The position numbers were made by a program, and so were the translations under genes. A DNA stretch of 64,000 nt, from assembly GCA_947494325.1 (NCBI GenBank), contig CANLUS010000004.1, forward strand, positions 124,001-188,000, in the 5' to 3' direction. This document shows positions 18,147 to 26,960 of the stretch, one piece after another. The notes under the pieces were generated by a model. The model was not told where the DNA came from, did no database searches, and saw only the letters and a list, made by a program, of their open reading frames with translations. Numbering within the stretch: position 1 is the stretch's first letter; each line of letters begins with the position of its first letter. Source of the DNA: an uncultured Flavobacteriaceae bacterium. Its GTDB lineage: Bacteria > Bacteroidota > Bacteroidia > Flavobacteriales > Flavobacteriaceae.

Positions 18147-19514
18147 CTATAATTTTTTAGATTCTTCTTTTTCCATAAACTCTCTTATCTTCCGTTCTTC
18201 CCATTTTCTTCCGGTAAACGGACTATATCCAAAGGCTTCCATACCATGCGCTAGCACCCCAAAACCCCAACCTAACATTGGAAATATCACCCAAGGAAAA
18301 TCACTTGTTCTATAGTTTAAAAAGGCTAAAAATGGGATAACAATCGCATAAGCCATTAAATTGCCATAAAATCCTTTGATCGCTTGTACTCTCTCCTTGG
18401 CTTTTATATATCTTTTATCCTCTATATACGAGGCTTGAGTTTGTATTTTCATACCCGTAACTTGTTTTGTCAACATCGGTATTTTTACAAAAAAATGTGA
18501 TGTTGTTTTATTAATCTGTACTTGTCTATTTGTTAATAAGCTATAGCGCTGTTGAATGTTTGACAACCCAACTCCACTACTCTTCTTTAATACTTCTTTT
18601 GGCTGTAAAATGTTCTCTACGACCAAATTACCATCTTCTTCAAAAATCCGAATCTTCAACGGATTAGAAGAGTTTACTATATTGTGTTTCACTGCATTTT
18701 CTAAAAGTAATTGCAATGACAACGGCACAACTCTTGCTTCAGGGTTTTGCGCCTTTTCAGGGATTTCGAAGACAATACTATCTTCAAATCTCATTTTTAA
18801 TAGGCGTACATAAGTCTTTGCAAATTTTAATTCTTCATCGACACTTATCAATTCTTTATTTTTTTGCTCTAGCACATATCGATATACTTTCGACAATGAG
18901 GTCGTAAAGTTTTGTGCTGCATCAGGATTCTCATCGATTAAACTTGTCAATACATTCAAGCTATTGAACAAAAAATGAGGATCGAGTTGATTTTTCAAGG
19001 CATCGAACTGTGCTGATGCTGTACCTGCAATGATCTTTTGAACCTTCGTTTCTTGTTTTATAGATGCTTTCCAATTGATCATAAAATCTCTAGCATGCAA
19101 GAAGGTTGCAACTCCTAAAGACAATACAATATTGAACAAATGCATCCAATTCATACGTTCGCTAAAAAAAAGCGAAACATCCATATCATTAATAATGACA
19201 ATTTGTACATAATCGATGATCAAAACTATCACGATTGTATAAATGATAGTACCTATAATACCAGCAATTACGCGTTGATTGGTTTGTGTTACCCAACTCC
19301 ATTTACTCGACAACCATCTATTTAAAAACCCATTACCAAGCCCTAGACCAAAAGAATACATAGCCGTAATTCCGAATGATAAAAATATTCCTTGTATGGT
19401 GGTCTGTTGAAAAACGATGGCAAAGAACACTCCTAAAATGATGGTAATCTTTAGGCAAACGATCACCCCTTTTTTTACCGTATCAAACGCATATATGTCT
19501 CGTATCTTCTCCAT
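18147..19514 (-). CDS. LytS-type sensor histidine kinase fused to a C-terminal 2TM domain
   Basis: 455 residues. Residues 1-150 hold about four membrane helices; a His_kinase (PF06580-type) domain follows with 'LKNQLDPHFLFNSLNVL' (phospho-acceptor His180) and an ATPase region with 'LLLENAVKHNIV' and 'SSGVGLSNIQQRY'. After residue 370 comes a complete 2TM domain ending 'KWEERKIREFMEKEESKKL'. Such kinases phosphorylate LytTR regulators; the partner is probably the regulator at 14396-15151. The extra 2TM domain returns the chain to the membrane after the ATPase domain, an unusual topology for a kinase. Confidence 0.93.
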   Translation of the reverse strand: MEKIRDIYAFDTVKKGVIVCLKITIILGVFFAIVFQQTTIQGIFLSFGITAMYSFGLGLGNGFLNRWLSSKWSWVTQTNQRVIAGIIGTIIYTIVIVLIIDYVQIVIINDMDVSLFFSERMNWMHLFNIVLSLGVATFLHARDFMINWKASIKQETKVQKIIAGTASAQFDALKNQLDPHFLFNSLNVLTSLIDENPDAAQNFTTSLSKVYRYVLEQKNKELISVDEELKFAKTYVRLLKMRFEDSIVFEIPEKAQNPEARVVPLSLQLLLENAVKHNIVNSSNPLKIRIFEEDGNLVVENILQPKEVLKKSSGVGLSNIQQRYSLLTNRQVQINKTTSHFFVKIPMLTKQVTGMKIQTQASYIEDKRYIKAKERVQAIKGFYGNLMAYAIVIPFLAFLNYRTSDFPWVIFPMLGWGFGVLAHGMEAFGYSPFTGRKWEERKIREFMEKEESKKL

Positions 19515-19516
19515 AA

Positions 19517-19927
19517 TTAATAGGCTATCTTAATCGTTGTATCTGCCTTCATTCTAAATTTGGCATCTTTAAACTTAGGGGGGCCAAAACTTCCCTTTGC
19601 ATTATTGCTCATTGCAGTTGGCTCTTTCGGAATACCTAAAAAATTAGTGTCTAATTTTCCGTTACCATTCTTATCATAGAAAGAAGAAACTGCATACGTA
19701 CCAGCTGCTACATTTTCAAAAGTTGCTGTTGCTTTTCCATCAGTTACCGAGATAATTGTTCCTTTCATTGGTTTCTTTAAAAAACTATCTTTACTGCTAT
19801 ACAAAGCTACATAAATCTTGCCCGTTTTGTATTTAGTAATCTCAAATTCAACTGTTAAGGTTCCAGAATCTGTCGATGTAAATGCTACTGAACTGAATAT
19901 TAAAAATAGGCTAAGTACTAATTTCAT
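19517..19927 (-). CDS. DUF2141 family exported protein
   Basis: 136 residues with a Sec signal ('MKLVLSLFLIFSSVAFTS'). One DUF2141 beta-sandwich: 'VALYSSKDSFLKKPM', 'YAVSSFYDKNGNGKLDTNFLGIPKEP', 'GPPKFKDAKF'. The 'DKNGNGKLD' loop looks like a calcium-binding or Dockerin-like Asp loop. It lies 2 bases upstream of the kinase gene, so it is part of the same set. Function unknown; periplasmic or surface. Confidence 0.9.
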   Translation of the reverse strand: MKLVLSLFLIFSSVAFTSTDSGTLTVEFEITKYKTGKIYVALYSSKDSFLKKPMKGTIISVTDGKATATFENVAAGTYAVSSFYDKNGNGKLDTNFLGIPKEPTAMSNNAKGSFGPPKFKDAKFRMKADTTIKIAY

Positions 19928-19942
19928 TGCTCTTTTTATTGG

Positions 19943-21010
19943 TTAAAATCTAATAGTTAAATCTAAGGATTTATTTTCAACCGTAAACTTTGCATCGGCA
20001 AAACTTGGTGGTCCCATTTTCATTTTATTATTCGATGAACCATAATCTTCTTTTGGCATCCCAGAAGGTTCAAAATCCATACGTTCGTTACCATTCTTAT
20101 CATGTAATACTACGATGGCATATGTACCAGGTTTAACGTCTTTAAAAATTGCTTGTGAGCTTCCGTTAGCAATTGAACTTTTGCTTGTTGCGATTGGTGC
20201 TCTAGAAGCGAAGGCTTCACTGCTATCATATAAAGCAAAAATAACATCACCGTCTGTTCCTGAAACATTTGGTACTGTTGCCGTAATGGTAACTGACCCA
20301 GATGCTGCTGGCGTCGCCGAAGTTGTCGATGCTTGAGCTTCCTCTTTTGTACTCGTCATATCTCCACATCCTTTTAATACTTGCAGTGTCCAATCTTTCC
20401 CCCAGTTTGGAGCATACTTGCTTGCTGGCTTAAAATCATCATACATTTTTATTGATTTCTGTAATCTTTTGCAATAAGGAGTAAGGTCTTGCTTAAAGAA
20501 ACGTGCACCACCCATTTCAAATTCTGCCAAACCACTATATGCTCTTGGGTTTGTTTTGTCTAAGGCTATGGCCTTGCGGTATAATTTAATCGTAGGCTCA
20601 GAGAGGGTCGCTCCATTTACCATTGGGTTCAATACGATTTTAGCTGTATTGATCATACCCATCACCACATGTACTTCAGAATTATTTGGTGATAAAGCAT
20701 CCGCTGTAGCGATAAAATCTTCAGCTAATTTAATTTGTGCTTCTTGCTTAGTTTTATCAGTCATCGTAAAAGAAGTACGTGCTTTTAACAATGCAATATG
20801 ATACGGAGGCAGCCAATTCATTGGTTCTGCACTGGCAATACGCTCCAACATATTTGAAGCTTCGTCATTTTTATTTTCTGTCATTAATTGGAAGGCTTTT
20901 TCCATGCCTTGCTCAAATTTTGTTTGCGAGTAGGTTACTTGTGATAAAACAAACACTACAATTACTAATACAATTCTGATCATGATTTTGAGTTTTAAAT
21001 TATACATCAA
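19943..21010 (-). CDS. Exported TPR-like protein with C-terminal DUF2141 domain
   Basis: 355 residues. The annotated start at 21010 precedes a better signal peptide start ('MIRIVLVIVVFVLSQVTYSQ') by nine residues. Residues 30-220 are helical and TPR-like ('AFQLMTENKNDEASNMLERI', 'LYRKAIALDKTNPRAYSGLAEFEMGG'); after an Ala/Thr/Ser linker a DUF2141 domain follows with 'FALYDSSEAF', 'VLHDKNGNERMD' and 'GPPSFADAKF'. Head of the 2TM/kinase set; may present a ligand or cargo to the kinase, which is inference. Confidence 0.85.
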   Translation of the reverse strand: MMYNLKLKIMIRIVLVIVVFVLSQVTYSQTKFEQGMEKAFQLMTENKNDEASNMLERIASAEPMNWLPPYHIALLKARTSFTMTDKTKQEAQIKLAEDFIATADALSPNNSEVHVVMGMINTAKIVLNPMVNGATLSEPTIKLYRKAIALDKTNPRAYSGLAEFEMGGARFFKQDLTPYCKRLQKSIKMYDDFKPASKYAPNWGKDWTLQVLKGCGDMTSTKEEAQASTTSATPAASGSVTITATVPNVSGTDGDVIFALYDSSEAFASRAPIATSKSSIANGSSQAIFKDVKPGTYAIVVLHDKNGNERMDFEPSGMPKEDYGSSNNKMKMGPPSFADAKFTVENKSLDLTIRF

Positions 21011-21150
21011 AAGTCTTCTAACATGGCTGTTTTTAAAAAAATGGCTGACCGAACTGTCATTTTTTGAGGATGAATTGTAAATTTTCTTGCAAAAAAGGTA
21101 ACTTTCTGTAAAAACAAGCTACTAATGGATATAACTAAACTCACAACATT

Positions 21151-22986
21151 ATGTCATTTATAAAGAACTACAAGCAAGGTAAATTTGCTTCTCTTTTATT
21201 TTTTATCTGCAGTATCGCCATTAGTACATCTGTATTGGCACAAAAAGACAAAAGACTAAAAGGCGTTGAAAAAGAACTCAATACTATTCTAGAAGCTACT
21301 AAGGCAGCCGGATTTTCGGTCGCGGTTGTTGAAGGTAAAAAAATCATATATGCCAAAGGTTTTGGTTATAGCGATTATGAAAATAAAGTCCCTGCCGATG
21401 CCAACACCTTGTTTGCCATTGGTTCGAGCACAAAAGCCTTTACCTCGGCCATACTCGGACAATTGAGAGACGAAGAAAAACTAAAATTCGATGAGAGTCC
21501 TTTAAAATACATCGATGATTTCGAGTTCCACAATGATGATATGAATAACAATATTATCATTCAAGATTTAATGAGTCACCGTACAGGATTGCCAAGACAT
21601 GACTATTCATGGTATCTCTTTCCTTCTTATAATAAAGATAGTTTATTACAACGTGTACAATATCAAGAGCCTTTTACCGGAGTGCGTCAACAATGGTACT
21701 ACAATAATTTTATGTTTTTAGCGCAAGGTGTGATTGCCGAGCGCATCACCGAAAAAAGTTGGGAAGATAATATCAAAGAACGTTTCTTTACTCCTTTAGG
21801 AATGAACCGCTCGAATACTACCATTGACGAATTATTAAAAAGTAGCAATGCGGCTATTGGATATGAAGTTAAAGATGATAAGGTTCGTAAAATGGATTAT
21901 TACCGTATTGCCGGAATGGCCCCTGCAGGAAGTATCAATAGTAGCGCCAATGAAATGTCGAACTGGGTAATTACCTGGATCAACAACGGAAAATTTAAAG
22001 GCAAAGAAATTCTATCAGAGAGTTATCGCAATGAAGCTATTGGGTCTCATGCTGTGGTTAACAGTGCTTTGCCTGATAAAGAAGTGCCAGATGCCCATTT
22101 TGCCAATTATGGAAACGGTTGGTTTTTATCATCCTATAAAAGTCACTACCGCGTAGAACACGGTGGAAATATTGATGGCTTTTCGGCAAGCGTAGCGTTT
22201 TATCCGAGCGATAGCATCGGAATCGTTGTTCTCGCCAATCAAAATGGTTCGGCAGTGCCTGGCTTGGTACGGAATACAATTGCCGATCGTATGTTAAAAG
22301 AAAAAAGAACCAACTGGATCAAAAGATATACCGACGCACAAGCGAAATCGAAAAAAGCAGCTGACGAGGCAGATGATGATTCGAAGTCGGCAAACATCCC
22401 GAATACAAAACCCTCGCATATCTTACAAGAATATGCAGGTGAATACAGCAATGTAGGCTACGGAAAGTTTAACATTACTGTTGAAAGAGATTCACTCTTT
22501 GCCAATTTCGAACGTATGAAATTCTATTTAAAACACTATCACTATGATATTTTCGAACCGTTTAGAGTAGAAAAAACAGGTATTGACACCACAGATTCTG
22601 GCCCGCTTCGTTTTAATTTCAGCACCAATAATTCGGGAGAAATATCGGGAGCAACGATGCAGGTAGAGCCTACCATCGACCCGATTACGTTTAAACGTAA
22701 GCCAGCCTCAATAGCAGTAAGTAAAGAAACATTAGAACAATATGTGGGGAACTATGAATTAGGGCCAATGACTATGAAAATTTATGTTAAAGAAGCAGGT
22801 ACAACGCTCTATGCTTTTGTAAAAGGTCAGCCAGAATATGAACTCATCGCAACCGATAAACATAAGTTCTCATTAAAAATTATTGACGGATATAAAATTG
22901 AATTTTTAGAAGATGATGACAAAAAAATCAACGCTTTAAATATGATTCAACCGAATGGTACATTTAAAGCTACCCGAAAAAAGTAA
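21151..22986 (+). CDS. Exported serine hydrolase (class C beta-lactamase fold) with DUF3471
   Basis: 611 residues with a signal peptide ending near 'SVLAQ'. Catalytic motifs: SxxK 'SSTK' (Ser92), YxN 'YYNN', and 'EHGGNIDGF' as the third motif. The C-terminal 150 residues form the DUF3471-type beta-barrel repeat seen in such peptidase/esterase-like proteins. An acidic/Lys-rich linker 'KKAADEADDDSKS' separates them. More likely a D-aminopeptidase, esterase or cell-wall enzyme than an antibiotic lactamase. Monocistronic, closed by a strong terminator. Confidence 0.92.
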   Translation: MSFIKNYKQGKFASLLFFICSIAISTSVLAQKDKRLKGVEKELNTILEATKAAGFSVAVVEGKKIIYAKGFGYSDYENKVPADANTLFAIGSSTKAFTSAILGQLRDEEKLKFDESPLKYIDDFEFHNDDMNNNIIIQDLMSHRTGLPRHDYSWYLFPSYNKDSLLQRVQYQEPFTGVRQQWYYNNFMFLAQGVIAERITEKSWEDNIKERFFTPLGMNRSNTTIDELLKSSNAAIGYEVKDDKVRKMDYYRIAGMAPAGSINSSANEMSNWVITWINNGKFKGKEILSESYRNEAIGSHAVVNSALPDKEVPDAHFANYGNGWFLSSYKSHYRVEHGGNIDGFSASVAFYPSDSIGIVVLANQNGSAVPGLVRNTIADRMLKEKRTNWIKRYTDAQAKSKKAADEADDDSKSANIPNTKPSHILQEYAGEYSNVGYGKFNITVERDSLFANFERMKFYLKHYHYDIFEPFRVEKTGIDTTDSGPLRFNFSTNNSGEISGATMQVEPTIDPITFKRKPASIAVSKETLEQYVGNYELGPMTMKIYVKEAGTTLYAFVKGQPEYELIATDKHKFSLKIIDGYKIEFLEDDDKKINALNMIQPNGTFKATRKK

Positions 22987-23006
22987 CTAACCAAATCTTT
23001 TTTCAA

Positions 23007-23038
23007 AAGCCAATACCCATGTGTATTGGCTTTTTTTA
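23007..23038 (+). terminator. Rho-independent terminator after the serine hydrolase
   Basis: Arms AAAGCCAATAC and GTATTGGCTTT pair perfectly around a five-base loop and continue into a T run ending at 23037. Confidence 0.92.
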
Positions 23039-23114
23039 TGCAATCGTGTTACTTCTCTCTTATCTTTACGACTAAAGAGGTATCTTTAACCATACGATCT
23101 AAACCCCGTCGCCT

Positions 23115-24194
23115 TTGAATCCATCATTACTCTTTATACCCGATATCTCTGGATACACCGAATTTGTTCAAAATACTGAGGTTGAACACAGTCAACATGT
23201 GATTACCGAGCTGCTCGAAATTTTAATTGATGCCAATACGCAGCAATTACAATTGGCCGAAGTAGAAGGAGATGCACTCTTTTTTTATAAAGAACAAGAA
23301 ATTCCGTCGCGCGAAAAACTCTTGGCGCAAGTAGAGACGATGTTTACGGCTTTTTATAGCCACTTAAAATTACTCGAGAAAAACAGAATTTGTCCTTGTA
23401 ATGCCTGTGCTACCGCACCAAATCTTAAACTAAAGATTATTGCTCATTGTAGTGATTTGCAATTTATCAATGTACAAAACAAACGCAAGCCATTTGGTAG
23501 TGAAGTCATCGAAGCCCATCGTTTGATGAAGAATTCTGTCGATAGTGATAATTATGTATTGATGACCAAAGATTTGGTCGATACCATTCATTTACCTACC
23601 GATTATAAGAGTATGCTCTTCGATTTTAAGGAAGGTAAAGATACCTACGACCAAAAAGAACTCGATTATATCTATGCGATCATCGACGCCAATAAACTCA
23701 AGTTAAAACCTTTTGAAAAAGCAAAGAAGGTACATTTTGAGGAAGCTCCAACAATTCTTTTCGAAAAAGAGTTTCCTATTTCGGCCTCCGAGCTGTTAGA
23801 ATATATTACCAACTATAGCTATCGTCATCACTGGTCTGACGGCGTTGATAAAATTGAATTCGATGAAAATGAAGTCACCCGCATTGGTAGTGAACATGTA
23901 TGTGTGATCAATGGCAAACATTTAAACTTCATTACGGTAAGTAAGGATGCCGAACCGGGACAATTAAGTTATGGTGAAATGACAACCAGTCCAACACCTG
24001 TAGATGAATTGTATCAATTTTTTGTCATCACTCCCTTAACCAATAACTCTTGTACATTGACGTCAGAAACCTATTTAAAGGCAACCTCACCTATCAAGAA
24101 ACTGATGATCTTCTTTCTAAAACCTGTTTTTAAAAAAAATACCAAGAAAGCTATTGATACATTGTTCGATTTCGTTGTTGCAAAAAAGGCTTAA
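23115..24194 (+). CDS. DUF2652 family protein (adenylate cyclase-like fold)
   Basis: 359 residues from a TTG start; the sequence 'NPSLLFIPDISGYTEFV' immediately after it is the usual N-terminus of this family, so the rare start is credible. Residues 1-200 resemble a class III nucleotide cyclase domain ('FIPDISGYTEF', 'VEGDALFFY'), including an early Asp, but full catalytic residues are not evident. A Cys pair 'CPCNAC' lies near residue 97. The C-terminal part resembles a SRPBCC/lipid-binding fold. It overlaps the convergent monooxygenase by 4 bases. Function unknown. Confidence 0.85.
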   Translation: MNPSLLFIPDISGYTEFVQNTEVEHSQHVITELLEILIDANTQQLQLAEVEGDALFFYKEQEIPSREKLLAQVETMFTAFYSHLKLLEKNRICPCNACATAPNLKLKIIAHCSDLQFINVQNKRKPFGSEVIEAHRLMKNSVDSDNYVLMTKDLVDTIHLPTDYKSMLFDFKEGKDTYDQKELDYIYAIIDANKLKLKPFEKAKKVHFEEAPTILFEKEFPISASELLEYITNYSYRHHWSDGVDKIEFDENEVTRIGSEHVCVINGKHLNFITVSKDAEPGQLSYGEMTTSPTPVDELYQFFVITPLTNNSCTLTSETYLKATSPIKKLMIFFLKPVFKKNTKKAIDTLFDFVVAKKA

Positions 24195-25528
24195 GACGCC
24201 ACCATTTCATGTGATGTTCGAGGTTCTTTAGATACATAATCTTTCGGTAGCTGCTTTTTTAGATCGCGCATAAAACGATGGTAATCTACAGTAATCGTAT
24301 GTCGTGGTGTATCTATTTGTTTATAATGCGGATGTGTCACTTCGCGTTGGCATAATTGAGCGATGTTTTTTGGCCGTTTCCACGAACCTTTTATGGCTCT
24401 GGCAGCCAACTTACTTTGCAATTCGGCACCTGGCCAAATGCAACCCAGCGGCTGAAACATGCCAATAAAAAAGAGATTCTCGTAGGTTTCGTGAAACATT
24501 TTTAAATAGAGTGGCACCTTGCTGTCACTATAATCGATAAATTCCTTTTTGAAAAAAGGATGTGCTAAGATAAACCCAGTGCAGGCCACAATCACGTCGA
24601 AGTCTTCAGACATACCATCTTTAAAATGAACGGTGTTTCCTTCAAAACGTTCTATATCTACATACGGTTTTACCTTGCCATGTCGTATTTTATACAGCAA
24701 TTCGCTATTAAGTGTGGGATGTGTTGCCCCAAATCGATCAGTGGCTTTTTGCAAACCATACTTTTCGTTTGATCCTATTAAAAATGAGATGAGAGCTTCC
24801 GATAAATAACGTCGAATACCAACGGGTAACCAATGCATACGCGCGCCCATCACATCAGTTGGCAAGCCCATGGCAAATTTGGGTACAATACGATACCCTC
24901 TGCGCCAGCTAATGGCAGTTTTTGTACTTACTCGACTGGTTTCTACAGCCACATCACAAGCCGAATTACCTCCACCAATCACTAAGACACGCTTGTTTGT
25001 AAAAGGAGCAGCTTTTTTAAATTGATGCGAATGTAATAGCTCTCCCGAAAATTCTCCAGTGTATTTCGGATAGCGCGGTAACCAATGATGCCCATTGCTT
25101 ACCACCAAATCGGTAAAGGTTTCGGTGCGCTGTTCACCATTATGTTCGAAGGTGACTTGCCATTGTTGGTTATTGATATGTTCACAATGAATAACGAGGG
25201 TTTCAAACTGAATATGTTCATATAGCTGAAAGTGCTTTGCATAGGCCTGAAAATAACGACGTAGTTCATCATGCGATGGGTAATCGGCCACGTCGCTGTC
25301 GAAATCATCGAAGGTAAAATCTTCGTATTGCGATAGGGTTTTTGAACTGATGATATGCGTGGTTTCAAAAACGCTCGAGTGGCTCTCATCTTCGCTATAG
25401 ATCCAGTTACCTCCTACTTGGTTATTTCTATCGTAGGCAACGGCATCAATACCTTCGTCTAAGAGATTTTTTAAGGCGGTGACCCCTGAGGGCCCGGCGC
25501 CAATGATACATACACGTTTCGAATTCAT
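24191..25528 (-). CDS. Flavin-containing monooxygenase
   Basis: 445 residues. FAD-binding 'CIIGAGPSGVTAL', NADPH-binding 'VIGGGNSACDVAVE', and between them the FMO identifying motif FxGxxxHxxxF ('FSGELLHSHQF'). 'VIVACTGFIL' is the ATG-like C-terminal motif. Expected to oxygenate a soft nucleophile (N or S), or act as a Baeyer-Villiger enzyme; trimethylamine is a common substrate in marine relatives but nothing here fixes it. Divergent from the thioredoxin-like gene at 25673. Confidence 0.93.
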   Translation of the reverse strand: MNSKRVCIIGAGPSGVTALKNLLDEGIDAVAYDRNNQVGGNWIYSEDESHSSVFETTHIISSKTLSQYEDFTFDDFDSDVADYPSHDELRRYFQAYAKHFQLYEHIQFETLVIHCEHINNQQWQVTFEHNGEQRTETFTDLVVSNGHHWLPRYPKYTGEFSGELLHSHQFKKAAPFTNKRVLVIGGGNSACDVAVETSRVSTKTAISWRRGYRIVPKFAMGLPTDVMGARMHWLPVGIRRYLSEALISFLIGSNEKYGLQKATDRFGATHPTLNSELLYKIRHGKVKPYVDIERFEGNTVHFKDGMSEDFDVIVACTGFILAHPFFKKEFIDYSDSKVPLYLKMFHETYENLFFIGMFQPLGCIWPGAELQSKLAARAIKGSWKRPKNIAQLCQREVTHPHYKQIDTPRHTITVDYHRFMRDLKKQLPKDYVSKEPRTSHEMVAS

Positions 25529-25549
25529 ATATGGTGATTAGTTGTTTCT

Positions 25550-25557
25550 CAAATATA
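25550..25557 (-). promoter_or_regulatory. Candidate -7 box of the monooxygenase
   Basis: Minus strand reads TATATTTG, an exact TAnnTTTG match, 22 bases before the monooxygenase ATG. No clear -33 partner. Confidence 0.4.
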
Positions 25558-25605
25558 TAAAATTTGATGTTTCTATGCGCTTAAGAGTAATTTTTCGAAT
25601 CGCAA

Positions 25606-25637
25606 TTTGTTTTTGTTAGGATTCCTTACTATATTTG
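25606..25637 (+). promoter_or_regulatory. Promoter with embedded TTAGGA-type operator (site 1)
   Basis: TTTG at 25606-25609, 20 bases, then TATATTTG at 25630-25637: an almost ideal Bacteroidetes promoter. Between the two boxes lies TTAGGATTCCTTA (25616-25628), an imperfect palindrome shared with sites 2 and 3. A repressor bound here would block the sigma factor. The thioredoxin-like gene starts 35 bases downstream. Confidence 0.7.
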
Positions 25638-25672
25638 TATCGCAATAATGCACAACATTAAAATTTTAAACA

Positions 25673-25912
25673 ATGAGTACTTCAATTTTTTATCACGCAG
25701 GATGCCCAGTTTGCATCAGTGCCGAGCATGACATTATCAATTTAGTAGGACAAGAAAACGTAGAGATTGTTCATTTAGCAAAACAAGCATCTCGTATTGC
25801 TGATGCCGAAAAAGCCGGCGTACAATCGGTACCCGCCTTGGTAACACCTACAGGAAACGCCTTGCATATCAATTTTGGCGCTTCGATGGCCGATGTAAAA
25901 GCTTCTCTTTAA
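25673..25912 (+). CDS. Small thioredoxin/glutaredoxin-like protein
   Basis: 79 residues. The strand-loop 'FYHAGCPVCISAEHDI' holds a CPVC redox motif at residues 11-14, and 'VQSVPALVTPTG' supplies the cis-Pro loop, so a minimal thioredoxin fold is likely. Cytoplasmic, without signal peptide. It heads the run thioredoxin - exported protein - DUF2024 and sits behind the strongest TTAGGA-box promoter, suggesting induction by the same signal as the MarR gene. Substrate unknown. Confidence 0.88.
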   Translation: MSTSIFYHAGCPVCISAEHDIINLVGQENVEIVHLAKQASRIADAEKAGVQSVPALVTPTGNALHINFGASMADVKASL

Positions 25913-25921
25913 TTTATAAAG

Positions 25922-25934
25922 TTAGGATTCCTAA
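25922..25934 (+). promoter_or_regulatory. TTAGGA operator candidate (site 2, perfect palindrome)
   Basis: TTAGGATTCCTAA has six-base arms TTAGGA/TCCTAA around one base. It lies 9 bases after the thioredoxin-like stop and 21 bases before the next ATG. No clear -7 box follows, so it may act on a weaker internal promoter or on the passing transcript. Confidence 0.6.
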
Positions 25935-25955
25935 TTTATTTTAAATCTATATAAC

Positions 25956-26669
25956 ATGAAAACAACAATTTTATCGACGCTGCTTCTTATAGCAATAAGC
26001 TGTACAGCGCAAGAAAAATCATATAACAATGACAATTTTGCCATCCAAAAAGCCACTGTTAGCCATCAGGCCGATGTAGGTGTAACCGTATGGCAATTAG
26101 AGGTGAAAGGCACAGCCGGTCAAACAACCCCAACTCCTAAAGGGCAATTAGATGGTGCCCCCGTATTGGCCTATGTATTTCCAACCTCGTTGGCTGCCAC
26201 CGATGTTGGTTTTAATGCAACCGAAGGCATTGTGGCCTTGGCCTTGACTTCACACCCCGATTTTGACGATACGCCTTTATGGGATGAAAACAATGATACC
26301 AATTATGCCAACGATGGTATTATATGGCATCCACATTGGGTAATATTAGTAGAAGACAAACGTGTAAAAGGTGGTTTATCTGTGCAACAATTTAAAAAAG
26401 CCGACAAAACGGTGGTCTTACCCCCTACCAACCCAGGGATGCCGATGTATATGGATTCTCCCGGGTATCCTGTATTGACCCAGTCTAATAGCATTAAAGT
26501 AGTGGTACCCGATTATCGTATCAACCATCAAACCGATTTCAAGTACGATGGGGTCACAGCTTTTCTTAAAGTAAATACCAGTAATGCAGACCTGCCGATG
26601 TTGGGTGTATACAGTGTATTTAGTATTGCCAGTGGCGATTTATCATTACCATATACCATAAAAAAATAA
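25956..26669 (+). CDS. Exported protein of unknown function
   Basis: 237 residues with a hydrophobic N-terminus 'ILSTLLLIAISCTAQ'; Cys17 could be lipidated, or the signal is cut after Gln20. The mature part is beta-rich with Trp/His-rich stretches ('IIWHPHWVILVED') that could bind metal, but I do not recognise a family. It lies behind TTAGGA site 2 and 4 bases before the DUF2024 gene, so the three genes are probably one unit. Confidence 0.8.
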   Translation: MKTTILSTLLLIAISCTAQEKSYNNDNFAIQKATVSHQADVGVTVWQLEVKGTAGQTTPTPKGQLDGAPVLAYVFPTSLAATDVGFNATEGIVALALTSHPDFDDTPLWDENNDTNYANDGIIWHPHWVILVEDKRVKGGLSVQQFKKADKTVVLPPTNPGMPMYMDSPGYPVLTQSNSIKVVVPDYRINHQTDFKYDGVTAFLKVNTSNADLPMLGVYSVFSIASGDLSLPYTIKK

Positions 26670-26673
26670 GACT

Positions 26674-26937
26674 ATGAAAGTTTCAGTTTGGGATACCTAT
26701 GTGCCACGAGAAGGCCAGAAAACCATGCATTTTGACATTTTAGTATCGAGTGATACTATAGCTACGGATGTCATATTTGGATACGGAAAGGCCTATTTGG
26801 CCACAAAACCATTTACAACAGGCGATCTAACCAGTAATGAATGTCGTTTTTGTCATATGGAGCAAGCTCCTGATATGGTAGAAGAAGCCATCAAAGAAAA
26901 AGGGTACTATATTATTGAGATGGAAAATTGCCAATAA
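26674..26937 (+). CDS. DUF2024 family protein
   Basis: 87 residues. 'VWDTYVPREGQKTMHFDILV' and 'ECRFCHMEQA' with a CxxC-H arrangement are characteristic of DUF2024, a small cytoplasmic family of unknown function whose CxxCH could bind metal. Third gene of the thioredoxin-led run, followed directly by the hairpin and the MarR gene. Confidence 0.9.
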   Translation: MKVSVWDTYVPREGQKTMHFDILVSSDTIATDVIFGYGKAYLATKPFTTGDLTSNECRFCHMEQAPDMVEEAIKEKGYYIIEMENCQ

Positions 26938-26942
26938 TTTAA

Positions 26943-26960
26943 TTAGGATGACTAACTTTG
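26943..26960 (+). promoter_or_regulatory. MarR gene promoter -7 box with TTAGGA site 3
   Basis: TTAGGATGACTAA (26943-26955) matches the left arm and both outer bases of sites 1 and 2 (two changes in the right arm). It overlaps TAACTTTG at 26953-26960, an exact TAnnTTTG box; ATTG at 26927-26930 is a possible -33 with 22-base spacing. An operator on the regulator's own promoter would be autoregulation. Confidence 0.55.
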
